In this document: in pieces, positions 8,141 through 15,146 of the stretch
Position numbering within the stretch: position 1 is the first letter of the stretch
Layout of the letters: each line of letters opens with the position of its first letter
Assembly: GCF_036032445.1 (NCBI RefSeq)
Contig: NZ_CP107932.1
Span: 7,194,501-7,258,500 of the forward strand
Reading direction: 5' to 3'
DNA: 64,000 nt
Source: Nocardia sp. NBC_00416
GTDB taxonomy: Bacteria; Actinomycetota; Actinomycetes; Mycobacteriales; Mycobacteriaceae
Translations under genes and position numbers: made by a program
Notes under the pieces: generated by a model
What the model was told of the DNA's origin: nothing
The model's database searches: none
What the model saw: the letters and a program-made list of their open reading frames with translations, nothing else

Positions 8141-8692
8141 ATGAAGATCTCCGCCGGCGCGCCCGGCTGGTACGACGCGTGCACACCGGAAGAACGCGCC
8201 ACCACGGTGGCGCTGGCCACGTCCCGGTGGAAATGGACGGTGGTGTGGGCGGTGCTCACCGGGGCCGGGCTCGTGCTGGCCGTGTTCGTGTCGACGGCCG
8301 GACTGCTGCCGCTGCGCCGGTCGCCGTCCGCGACGCCGGGTGTGGTGCTCACGGTCGCGATAGGTGCCCTGCTGCTCGACCTCGCGGTACTGCTGCTGAA
8401 CTGTGTCGCGTGGGCGCGGGTCCGGCAGGTGTTCTCCGGCGCCGCGCCGGACGCGGCGGTGCGTCCCTTCCGCCGTATGCGCTGGCTGCCCACGTCCCTG
8501 GTCTCCCTGTTCGGGACCGTGGCGATGCTGATGGTAGGGATCTATCCGCTGGCTCGCTACGGCGACGCGGGTCTCGCGGGGATGTCCGTGGCCGATTGGT
8601 CGGCCGCGGGGGTCGCGGTGCTGTGCGTGCTGTGCGGGCTGTCGACGATGTGGTTGAAGGTGATCCTGCGGCCGGTTCGCGGTGGTGCGTAG
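8141..8692 (+). CDS. Hypothetical four-helix membrane protein
   Basis: A 183-residue protein, not recognised as a named family. Four hydrophobic segments are visible: VVWAVLTGAGLVLAVFVSTAG, the stretch from VVLTVAIGALLLDLAVLLLN, LVSLFGTVAMLMVGIYPLA and AAGVAVLCVLCGLSTMWLKV. The cytoplasmic N-terminus is short and polar (MKISAGAPGWYDACTPEER). GGGGG four bases before the ATG at 8141 supports this start over longer in-frame extensions. It lies divergent from the PucR gene and convergent with the ArsR-acetyltransferase gene. Confidence 0.7.
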   Translation: MKISAGAPGWYDACTPEERATTVALATSRWKWTVVWAVLTGAGLVLAVFVSTAGLLPLRRSPSATPGVVLTVAIGALLLDLAVLLLNCVAWARVRQVFSGAAPDAAVRPFRRMRWLPTSLVSLFGTVAMLMVGIYPLARYGDAGLAGMSVADWSAAGVAVLCVLCGLSTMWLKVILRPVRGGA

Positions 8693-8721
8693 GCGGCCAC
8701 CGCCCGGGTGCGCCGGGCCGG

Positions 8722-9582
8722 TCAGTTCAGCGGGCTGCGGCGCTCCAGCAGGACGGCGTCGCGCCAGCGGCCCTCGAACCGGCCGATCCGCTCGCGGATG
8801 CCGACGGTGCGGAAGCCCGCCGCGTGATGTAGCGAGACACTGATCCGGTCCTCCGGGAACACCGTCGTCTGCAGGGCCCGCAGTCCGGCCTTCTCGGCGG
8901 CGACGACCTGCTGCCGCAGCAGTGCGGTGCCGACGCCGCGGCCTTCCTGCTCATCGGCGACCATGACGCAGCTGTCGGCGATATCGCGGTAGAACTCGTG
9001 GCCCGATACCGGGGTCAGGGCCGCCCAGCCGACGATCCGGCCGTCGATCTCGGCCACCCAGCGGTGGTCGGGCAGCCACTGGTGGTCCAGGGTGTGCCGG
9101 TCGGGCGCGTCCGCGGCGAAGACCGCGGGATAGGCGGTGCCGCGCTCGGCGTAGATGGTCCGGACCGGGTCCCAATCGGCGTCGGTCATCGCGCGGACCG
9201 TGATGTCGCGGGGGAAGTCGTCGGGGCAGGGCGGCTGGGGAGTGAGGATGCCCATGACCGCGTCGGCGGTGTGCGGGAGTTCGGTGCAGCGGTGTGGGTT
9301 GACCATGACGAGGGTGGCGGTGCCCTCTTTGTGCACTGTCACGAACCCGGCGTCGGTGAGCTTGCGGACGTGATGGGAGACGGTCGGCTGACCGATACCG
9401 AGTGCTTCGGCGATCTCGCCGATGTGGATTCCGGCGGGGCTCGTGGCGACCTGGTGCAGTAACCGGACCCGTGTCGGGTCGGCCAGGCAGGAAAACCAGC
9501 CTGCGTAGACGGTCGCGTCGGCGACCGGGAGCGCGTCGCCGCGCACCTGGTCCCGCACGACCGGCGGTTCCAAGGAGGTCAT
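8722..9582 (-). CDS. ArsR-family regulator fused to a GNAT acetyltransferase (ArsN/Pat-like)
   Basis: A 286-residue two-domain protein. Residues 1-100 form an ArsR winged helix (WFSCLADPTRVRLLHQVA, then GIGQPTVSHHVRKLTDAGFV). From about residue 125 a GNAT domain follows, with an acetyl-CoA loop (QEGRGVGTALLRQQ) and a C-terminus (HHAAGFRTVGIRERIGRFEG, WRDAVLLERR) that closely resembles phosphinothricin/arsinothricin N-acetyltransferases. No cysteine pair typical of metal-sensing ArsR is seen in the recognition helix region. The ATG at 9582 has no ribosome site but a TATAGT box 6 bases upstream, implying a leaderless transcript. The fusion suggests self-controlled detoxification. Confidence 0.8.
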   Translation of the reverse strand: MTSLEPPVVRDQVRGDALPVADATVYAGWFSCLADPTRVRLLHQVATSPAGIHIGEIAEALGIGQPTVSHHVRKLTDAGFVTVHKEGTATLVMVNPHRCTELPHTADAVMGILTPQPPCPDDFPRDITVRAMTDADWDPVRTIYAERGTAYPAVFAADAPDRHTLDHQWLPDHRWVAEIDGRIVGWAALTPVSGHEFYRDIADSCVMVADEQEGRGVGTALLRQQVVAAEKAGLRALQTTVFPEDRISVSLHHAAGFRTVGIRERIGRFEGRWRDAVLLERRSPLN

Positions 9583-10073
9583 GGGGCCACTATATCGACG
9601 GAGGTTATTCGGCCCGAGAAAGTCGGCTTCCCGATGTTTATCCAGTGTCGTCGATATTGCCGGGCGTGGGTATCGCCGTCGCGTACCCACAAGGCGGGCG
9701 CCGCGCGGCGCCGGAACTGACGGGCCGACTCCGATACCGGCTGCCACCGGGCGATATCCGTGCGGTCGAGTCCGGTTCGGCGGGCGTCTCGCGGCCGGCG
9801 GGTTGCGGGATCGGGACTGTTCGGCGCCGGTGAATTCTTCCTGCCGTGCACAGGGCCGGAGAATTCTTTACCATTTCGTTTCCTGGCCGCACGGATTCCG
9901 GCGCGGCCCACGGAAAGGTATTCCTTATCGATTTCTCCGGCGGCGCACCGACCCGTCCGATTACATTCGGGTGGCGCCGGCGCGGTCCACACCGGACCGT
10001 CACGGGCCTGCACGTTCGCGCCCTGTCCGGGACGGCCGTTGCCGAGAAGATCGGATGACCTTACTGTGTAAGG
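9583..10073. other. 491-base divergent intergenic region
   Basis: No convincing gene is seen between the ArsR fusion and the esterase. It holds the two leaderless-type promoters (TATAGT on the minus strand at 9589-9594, TACTGT on the plus strand at 10062-10067). A less GC-rich stretch near 9830-9880 repeats GAATTCTT twice within 40 bases. Short frames here lack ribosome sites and coding character. Confidence 0.5.
10062..10067 (+). promoter_or_regulatory. -10 box for leaderless esterase transcript
   Basis: TACTGT sits 6 bases before the ATG at 10074 and no ribosome site is present. The same box and the same spacing precede bcpB on the other strand at 59394-59399. Confidence 0.45.
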
Positions 10074-11297
10074 ATGGGCAGCGTCGCTTATTCCGGCAAC
10101 GCCGGAGCAGAATTCCGGCGGCTGACGTCCGCCTTCACCCGGGTCTACGGTGGCCGGAAGGGTGTGGGGGCGGCGCTGGCGATATACCGGCACGGGGAGC
10201 CGATACTCGATATCTGGACAGGGGAGTCCGCACCGGGCCGCCCGTGGACCCGCGATACCGGCGCGGTGGTCTTCTCCGCGACCAAGGGGATCGCTTCCAC
10301 GGTCGTGCACCGGCTCGCCGACCGCGGCCTCATCGACTACGACGCGCCGGTCTGCGAGTACTGGCCGGAATTCGGCTGCAACAACAAGGACCGGATCACC
10401 GTCCGGCAGGTGCTCACCCATTCGGCGGGGCTGTCCGGCGTCGGGACCCTCGCGGCCCACGGGTCCGAACTGCTCGACCACGAACTCATGGCCGAACGCC
10501 TGGCCGCCGCCACTCCCGACCGCCTGCTGGGCGTTCCGGCCTACCACGCGATGACCTTCGGCTGGCTGCTCGCGGGTCTTACGCGAGCGGTCACCGGGCT
10601 GAGCATGAAGGAGCTGTTCCTGCGGGAGGTCGCCATCCCGTTGGGCACCGACGGCGTCCATCTGGGCCGCCCACCCGCGGGCTCGGTCACCATGGCCGCC
10701 GAAAGCTTCGGCACCGGATTCTCGTTCGCCGGAACCCCGCGCGGATCCCGGCTGGTCACCCTGCTGCAGAGCATCCCCGGCGCGCTCGGCGTCAGCAGTC
10801 GCTCACTGTTCATCCCCGGCGCCGAGGCGATTCTCAGCGGCCCGAACCCGCCGGTGCTGGACAGCGAGATGCCGGCCGCCAACGGTGTGTGCACCGCCAA
10901 CGGTCTGGCCGCCGTGTACGAACCGCTGGCCTGCGACGGCCTCGCCGGTGGCAAGCGGTACCTGTCGGGCGCCGCCGTGCAGGCAATCCGCCGGATCGAA
11001 CGGTACCGGCCCGATACCGGGCTCTTCCTCTACATGGGCCCCCTGTGGCATCTGGGTTACCACGCCATGCCCACCGTCGGCGCGCCCCGCGGGTTCGGTC
11101 ATATCGGCCTGGGCGGATCATTCGGCTGGGCGGACCCCGACAGCGGCCTGTCCCTCGGTTTCGTGCACAACCGGCTCGCGCTCGAAACGCTGGCCGTCGA
11201 CCAGCCCGCGTTCGCCTGGTTGCTGCCGCTGGTCCTCGCCGGGGCCCGGTCGGCCGACCGGATCGGCCGCGGCGCCCCGCGCGAGGCCGCGGCCTGA
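10074..11297 (+). CDS. Serine beta-lactamase-fold esterase (EstB/LipL-like)
   Basis: A 407-residue protein of the beta-lactamase/class C family that acts mostly as esterase in actinobacteria. The catalytic S-x-x-K is SATK in VVFSATKGIAS (about residue 69). A Tyr motif resembling Y-x-N is seen in the YHAMTFGWLLAG region, and the C-terminal glycine motif is GFGHIGLGGSFGW, where the lactamase KTG is replaced. No signal peptide is seen, so it is probably cytoplasmic. The gene ends 4 bases before the convergent ilvA stop. Confidence 0.78.
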   Translation: MGSVAYSGNAGAEFRRLTSAFTRVYGGRKGVGAALAIYRHGEPILDIWTGESAPGRPWTRDTGAVVFSATKGIASTVVHRLADRGLIDYDAPVCEYWPEFGCNNKDRITVRQVLTHSAGLSGVGTLAAHGSELLDHELMAERLAAATPDRLLGVPAYHAMTFGWLLAGLTRAVTGLSMKELFLREVAIPLGTDGVHLGRPPAGSVTMAAESFGTGFSFAGTPRGSRLVTLLQSIPGALGVSSRSLFIPGAEAILSGPNPPVLDSEMPAANGVCTANGLAAVYEPLACDGLAGGKRYLSGAAVQAIRRIERYRPDTGLFLYMGPLWHLGYHAMPTVGAPRGFGHIGLGGSFGWADPDSGLSLGFVHNRLALETLAVDQPAFAWLLPLVLAGARSADRIGRGAPREAAA

Positions 11298-11301
11298 TCG
11301 A

Positions 11302-12657
11302 TCAGGTCAGATAGCGGTAGGCGGGGGAGCCGGGCTCGAGTTGCTCGCACTGGATGGGGGACCGGGCGATCCGGTCCAGCAGCGGTGGCAGCCCGTTGCG
11401 CTCGCCCAGTTCGATGCCGACCAGCGCGGAGCCGGTCTCCCGGTTGTTGCGCTTGACGTATTCGAACAGGGTGATGTCGTCGTCGGGGCCGAGTACCTCG
11501 TCCAGGAACCGGCGCAGCGCGCCGGGTTCCTGGGGGAAGTCCACCAGGAAATAGTGTTTGAGTCCCTGGTGCACCAGCGAGCGTTCGATCACCTCGCCGT
11601 AGCGCGAGACATCGTTGTTCCCGCCGGAGACCAGGCATACGACGGTCGAACCGGGTTCCGGCGCGGTCTCCAGCAGTGCGGTCACCGCGAGCGCGCCGGC
11701 GGGCTCGGCGATGATCCCCTCGTTCTGATAGAGATCGAGCATGGCGGTGCACACCGCGCCCTCATCGACGCGCAGCAGCCGGAAAGAGCCCGCACTGCCG
11801 GGAGATTCGGTGGAGATGAGCAGCGGCAGCGAACCGTGCGAGACCACTCGGCCGCCGAAACCGGCCACCGCATCGTAGGGAACCTGCCCGATCCGGCGCA
11901 CAGCGGCGCCGTCCACGAACGGGTCGACCTCGGGCAGGGTGACCGGCGCGCCCGCGACCAGCGCGGCGGTCATCGAGGCGGCACCGCTCGGCTCGACGCC
12001 GAGGATTCCGGTCTCCGGAGCGCGTTCACGCAGGTAGGTGCCGATTCCGGCGAGGCAGCCGCCGCCTCCTACCGGAACGATCATCAGGTCCGGCGCGGCC
12101 CCGAGCTGCTCGAGGATCTCGGCCGCGATGGTCCCCTGGCCCGCGGCGGTGCGGGTGTCGTCGAACGGGGGCACCATGGTGGCGCCGGAGCGGCGGACAT
12201 CATCGGCCGCGGCCGCGGCGGCGGCGTCGAAGGTTTCCCCGACCGCGATCAGCTCCACGAACTCGCCGCCGTGCACCCGGATGCGGTCGCGCTTCTGCTT
12301 GGGGGTGGTGGTGGGGACATAGATCCGGCCGGTGATCCCCATGGCCCGGCAGGCGAACGCCACTCCCTGGGCGTGGTTGCCCGCGCTCGCGGTGACCACC
12401 CCGGCCGCGCGTTCGGACTCGCTGAGCTGCACCACGAGGTTGTAGGCGCCGCGCAGCTTGTAGGAGCGCACGACGGTGAGGTCCTCACGTTTGAGGTACA
12501 CCTGGGCGCCGGTCAACTGGGACAGGCGCGGGCATAGTTGCAGGGGAGTGGGTTCGATGATGTCGGAGATGCGTTTGGCTGCGGCGTCGATCTCGTCCGC
12601 GGTCAGCGCAGGACGGGCTTCTGGCAGGTGAGTGAGCACATCGGACACCCGCTCCAT
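11302..12657 (-). CDS. ilvA: Threonine ammonia-lyase (deaminase), biosynthetic
   Basis: A PLP enzyme converting threonine to 2-oxobutanoate, the first step of isoleucine synthesis. The PLP lysine lies in VVRSYKLRGAYN, the phosphate loop in TASAGNHAQG, and the glycine loop in VPVGGGGCLAG. A C-terminal ACT-like domain (HYFLVDFPQEPGALRRFL, then SALVGIELGERNG) would bind isoleucine. From ATG 12657 it has 451 residues; an alternative ATG at 12717 would add 20. Neither has a good ribosome site: the GGTGGC before 12657 lies inside a perfect hairpin. The neighbouring deazaflavin reductase matches the Mycobacterium order. Confidence 0.92.
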   Translation of the reverse strand: MERVSDVLTHLPEARPALTADEIDAAAKRISDIIEPTPLQLCPRLSQLTGAQVYLKREDLTVVRSYKLRGAYNLVVQLSESERAAGVVTASAGNHAQGVAFACRAMGITGRIYVPTTTPKQKRDRIRVHGGEFVELIAVGETFDAAAAAAADDVRRSGATMVPPFDDTRTAAGQGTIAAEILEQLGAAPDLMIVPVGGGGCLAGIGTYLRERAPETGILGVEPSGAASMTAALVAGAPVTLPEVDPFVDGAAVRRIGQVPYDAVAGFGGRVVSHGSLPLLISTESPGSAGSFRLLRVDEGAVCTAMLDLYQNEGIIAEPAGALAVTALLETAPEPGSTVVCLVSGGNNDVSRYGEVIERSLVHQGLKHYFLVDFPQEPGALRRFLDEVLGPDDDITLFEYVKRNNRETGSALVGIELGERNGLPPLLDRIARSPIQCEQLEPGSPAYRYLT

Positions 12658-12660
12658 GCT

Positions 12661-12695
12661 GCCACCCGCCGCTGCCCGAGTATGCGGCGGGTGGC
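12661..12695 (-). promoter_or_regulatory. Perfect 12-bp hairpin abutting the ilvA start
   Basis: GCCACCCGCCGC (12661-12672) and GCGGCGGGTGGC (12684-12695) are perfectly complementary with an 11-base loop. In the minus-strand transcript the stem ends 3 bases before the ATG at 12657 and contains its only ribosome-site-like bases. It could hide the start or act as an attenuator. If the ATG at 12717 is used, it would instead fall inside the coding sequence. Confidence 0.5.
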
Positions 12696-12749
12696 CCTGT
12701 CCTGCGTTTTCGTTCATTTCGGCGGTGTGGTCCGCAGTGGCCGGATCGG

Positions 12750-13184
12750 TCAGCGCGGAGTGAGTACGAAGACCGGGATCTGGCGGTCCGTCTTGGTCTG
12801 GTAGTCGGCGTAGGGCGGGTAGGCGGCGACCGAGCGTTCCCACCACAGGGCCTTCTCCTCGCCGAAGACCTCACGCGCGGTGTAGTCCTTGGTGACCGTG
12901 CCGTCCTGCAGTTCCACATGGGGTTCGGCGACCACGTTGTGGTACCAGACGGGATGCTTCGGCGCGCCGCCCAGCGAGGCGACGACCGCGTATTCGCCGT
13001 CGTGCTCGACCCGCATGAGCGCGGTCTTGCGGAGTTTGCCGGATTTGTTCCCGACCGTGGTCAGCACGATGACCGCCATGCCCTGCATGGTGGTGCCTTC
13101 GGTTCCGCCGGAGTTCTCGATCTTCTCGGCCTGTTCCCGGGCCCAGTCGGACGTGGACGGTGCGTATTCTCCTGTCAATGGCAT
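12750..13184 (-). CDS. Nitroreductase/deazaflavin (F420)-dependent family protein next to ilvA
   Basis: A 144-residue DDN-like split-barrel protein. The family core is [24 protein letters not shown], followed by [18 protein letters not shown], with a [17 protein letters not shown]-terminal segment common to this family. It corresponds in position and type to Rv1558 beside ilvA in M. tuberculosis. Members use F420H2 to reduce quinones and nitro compounds. The start at 13184 gives [14 protein letters not shown]; a longer frame upstream is low-complexity. It lies 92 bases upstream of ilvA on the same strand and may be co-transcribed. Confidence 0.78.
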   Translation of the reverse strand: MPLTGEYAPSTSDWAREQAEKIENSGGTEGTTMQGMAVIVLTTVGNKSGKLRKTALMRVEHDGEYAVVASLGGAPKHPVWYHNVVAEPHVELQDGTVTKDYTAREVFGEEKALWWERSVAAYPPYADYQTKTDRQIPVFVLTPR

Positions 13185-13350
13185 GTCCGGGGGAACGTCT
13201 CGGGCGCGAGTCGTGTTCCCGGCGCGACTCTCGGTGCTGGTCTCCGGCCCGGAGGCCGAGCCCGTTCGGGCATCCCGACCGTTGATATATGTGTCCGGGA
13301 AGACAAAAGTTCGATGGACCGAAGACCGGGTCCACGGGTAGCCTGAACAG

Positions 13351-13578
13351 ATGACCGCATCCCATCTCGTCGACACGCGCGTCGCCGTTCACGGCGGGGC
13401 GGCGGTCGATATCGCGGGGTCACGCTGGCCGGTGTACAAGCTGGAGGCGCTGGTCGCCGGGCTGCTCATCTTCCTCGTGCCGACGCTCGTCCTGGGTTCG
13501 GCGCAGGTCGGGGTGTTGCTGGGGGCCGCCGTCGGCACTGCGCTGTGGGCCCTCGGGTGGTGGCGCACGGTCCACTAG
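13351..13578 (+). CDS. Small two-helix membrane protein
   Basis: A 75-residue hypothetical protein with two hydrophobic stretches ([19 protein letters not shown] and [19 protein letters not shown]) separated by a short turn, and a polar N-terminus. The function is unknown. TAGCCT lies 6 bases before the ATG without a ribosome site, suggesting a leaderless message. The gene is divergent from the deazaflavin reductase. Confidence 0.6.
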   Translation: MTASHLVDTRVAVHGGAAVDIAGSRWPVYKLEALVAGLLIFLVPTLVLGSAQVGVLLGAAVGTALWALGWWRTVH

Positions 13579-13704
13579 GCGTTCGCCGCGGGGTGGCGAA
13601 CAGTTCCGTCGAGATCCTCTCCGTACTACCCTGGGCCGAGTTGAACACTTGTCCATTTGGCCCCGGGGCGAGCGTCCGGGTCCCCGAGGTATGCGAGCCG
13701 ATTC

Positions 13705-15120
13705 ATGACCGATCGAGTACATGCCTTCACCGACGACGCGCTGGGCGAACACGACGCGGTGGCACTGGCGGCGCTGATCCGCACCGGTGCGGCGAGCCCG
13801 GAGGAAGTGGCCGAGGCCGCGCTGGCCCGCGCGGAAGCGGTGAATCCGCGGCTGAACGCGATCGCCTACCGCTCCCCACGGCCGCGGTACGCGGAGCCGG
13901 ACTCCTCCGGCGTGTGGTTCGGGGTGCCGGCCTTCGTCAAGGACAACGCCGATGTGGCGGGGATGCCCAGCCGCTTCGGCAGCGCGGCGATCACCCCGCA
14001 TCCGGCCGCCGCGGACGACCGGTTCACCGCGCAACTGCTGAGCACCGGGGTCACCGTGCTCGGAAAGACCACACTGCCCGAATTCGGCTTCATCTCGAGC
14101 ACCGAATTCGAGACCGGCGAACCCACCCGCAACCCGTGGGACACCGGACGCACTGTCGGCGGTTCGTCGGGTGGGTCGGCCGCCATGGTCGCGGCCGGCG
14201 TGGTTCCGGTCGCGCACGGCAACGACGGCGGCGGATCGCTGCGGATTCCGGCGGCCTGCGCCGGCCTGGTGTCGTTGAAACCCAGCCGCTTCCGGCATCT
14301 GGACAATGCGCAGGCGCGGCAGTTGCCGATCAAACTCGTCTCCGAGGGCGTGCTGTCCCGTTCGGTCCGGGACCAGGCGGTGTATCACGCCGCCGCCGAG
14401 AAGTATTGGCGCAACCCGAAACTCCCGCCCATCGGCACGGTGGAAGGCCCCTCCGCGCGCACCCTCCGCATCGGGTTGCTCACCACCTCGGCCAACGGGC
14501 GGCAACCCGACGCCGCGACCCTCGCGGCGGTCACCGCCACCGCGGCGATTCTGGAGAGTGCGGGCCACACCATCGAACCGATGGACTCCCCGGTGGCCCC
14601 GCGACTGGTCGAGGACTTCCTCCAGTACTGGGGCTTCCTGGCGCAGATGTCGGGGGTCACCGGGAAGCTGAGCCACGGGCGCTCGTTCGACGCCGCCCGC
14701 CTCGATGCCTTCACCAAGGGGCTCGCCGCCTCCTTCCGTCGACGCCTGCTCAGCACCCCGGGCGCGCTGTACCGGCTGAACAAGGCCCGCGCCGATTACG
14801 ACACGGTGCTCACCCGCTACGACGCCATCCTGTCGCCGGTGCTCACCCACGCCACACCCGAGCTCGGCTACCTGCGACCGGGCGTGCCCTATGACGAATT
14901 GATCGAGCGGGTCACGAATTTCGTGGGCTATACCCCGATCAACAATGTGACGGGTTCGCCGTCGATCGCGGTTCCGGCCGGGCTCACCGAGACGGGCTTG
15001 CCGGTGGGAGTCATGCTCAGCGGCGCCTACGGGGGCGAGCGGACGCTGCTCGAGCTCGGCTTCCTCCTGGAAGCGCAGGCCCCGTTCCCGCGTATCGCCG
15101 CCGCGACCACCGGGTCCTGA
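13705..15120 (+). CDS. Amidase (amidase signature family)
   Basis: A 471-residue amidase-signature hydrolase. The Ser-cisSer-Lys triad is visible: K79 in GVPAFVKDN, the serine cluster VGGSSGGSAA (cis-Ser near 154), and the nucleophile in GNDGGGSLRIPAA (about S178). The family hydrolyses carboxamides; the substrate here is not known, and the lack of gatB or gatC neighbours argues against GatA. The start MTDRVHAF at 13705 is chosen from alignment to the typical N-terminus; upstream in-frame codons are low-complexity. It is convergent with treY. Confidence 0.85.
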   Translation: MTDRVHAFTDDALGEHDAVALAALIRTGAASPEEVAEAALARAEAVNPRLNAIAYRSPRPRYAEPDSSGVWFGVPAFVKDNADVAGMPSRFGSAAITPHPAAADDRFTAQLLSTGVTVLGKTTLPEFGFISSTEFETGEPTRNPWDTGRTVGGSSGGSAAMVAAGVVPVAHGNDGGGSLRIPAACAGLVSLKPSRFRHLDNAQARQLPIKLVSEGVLSRSVRDQAVYHAAAEKYWRNPKLPPIGTVEGPSARTLRIGLLTTSANGRQPDAATLAAVTATAAILESAGHTIEPMDSPVAPRLVEDFLQYWGFLAQMSGVTGKLSHGRSFDAARLDAFTKGLAASFRRRLLSTPGALYRLNKARADYDTVLTRYDAILSPVLTHATPELGYLRPGVPYDELIERVTNFVGYTPINNVTGSPSIAVPAGLTETGLPVGVMLSGAYGGERTLLELGFLLEAQAPFPRIAAATTGS

Positions 15121-15146
15121 CCGGCCGCGCCCGCGAGCCCGGCGGG

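Noticed and set aside
9846-10058. 70-codon plus-strand frame in the 491-base gap before the esterase
   Set aside because: No ribosome site, no family, and it ends over the esterase promoter.
12750-13376. Longer 208-residue version of the deazaflavin reductase next to ilvA
   Set aside because: The N-terminal extension is low-complexity and not part of the family; 13184 gives the usual size.
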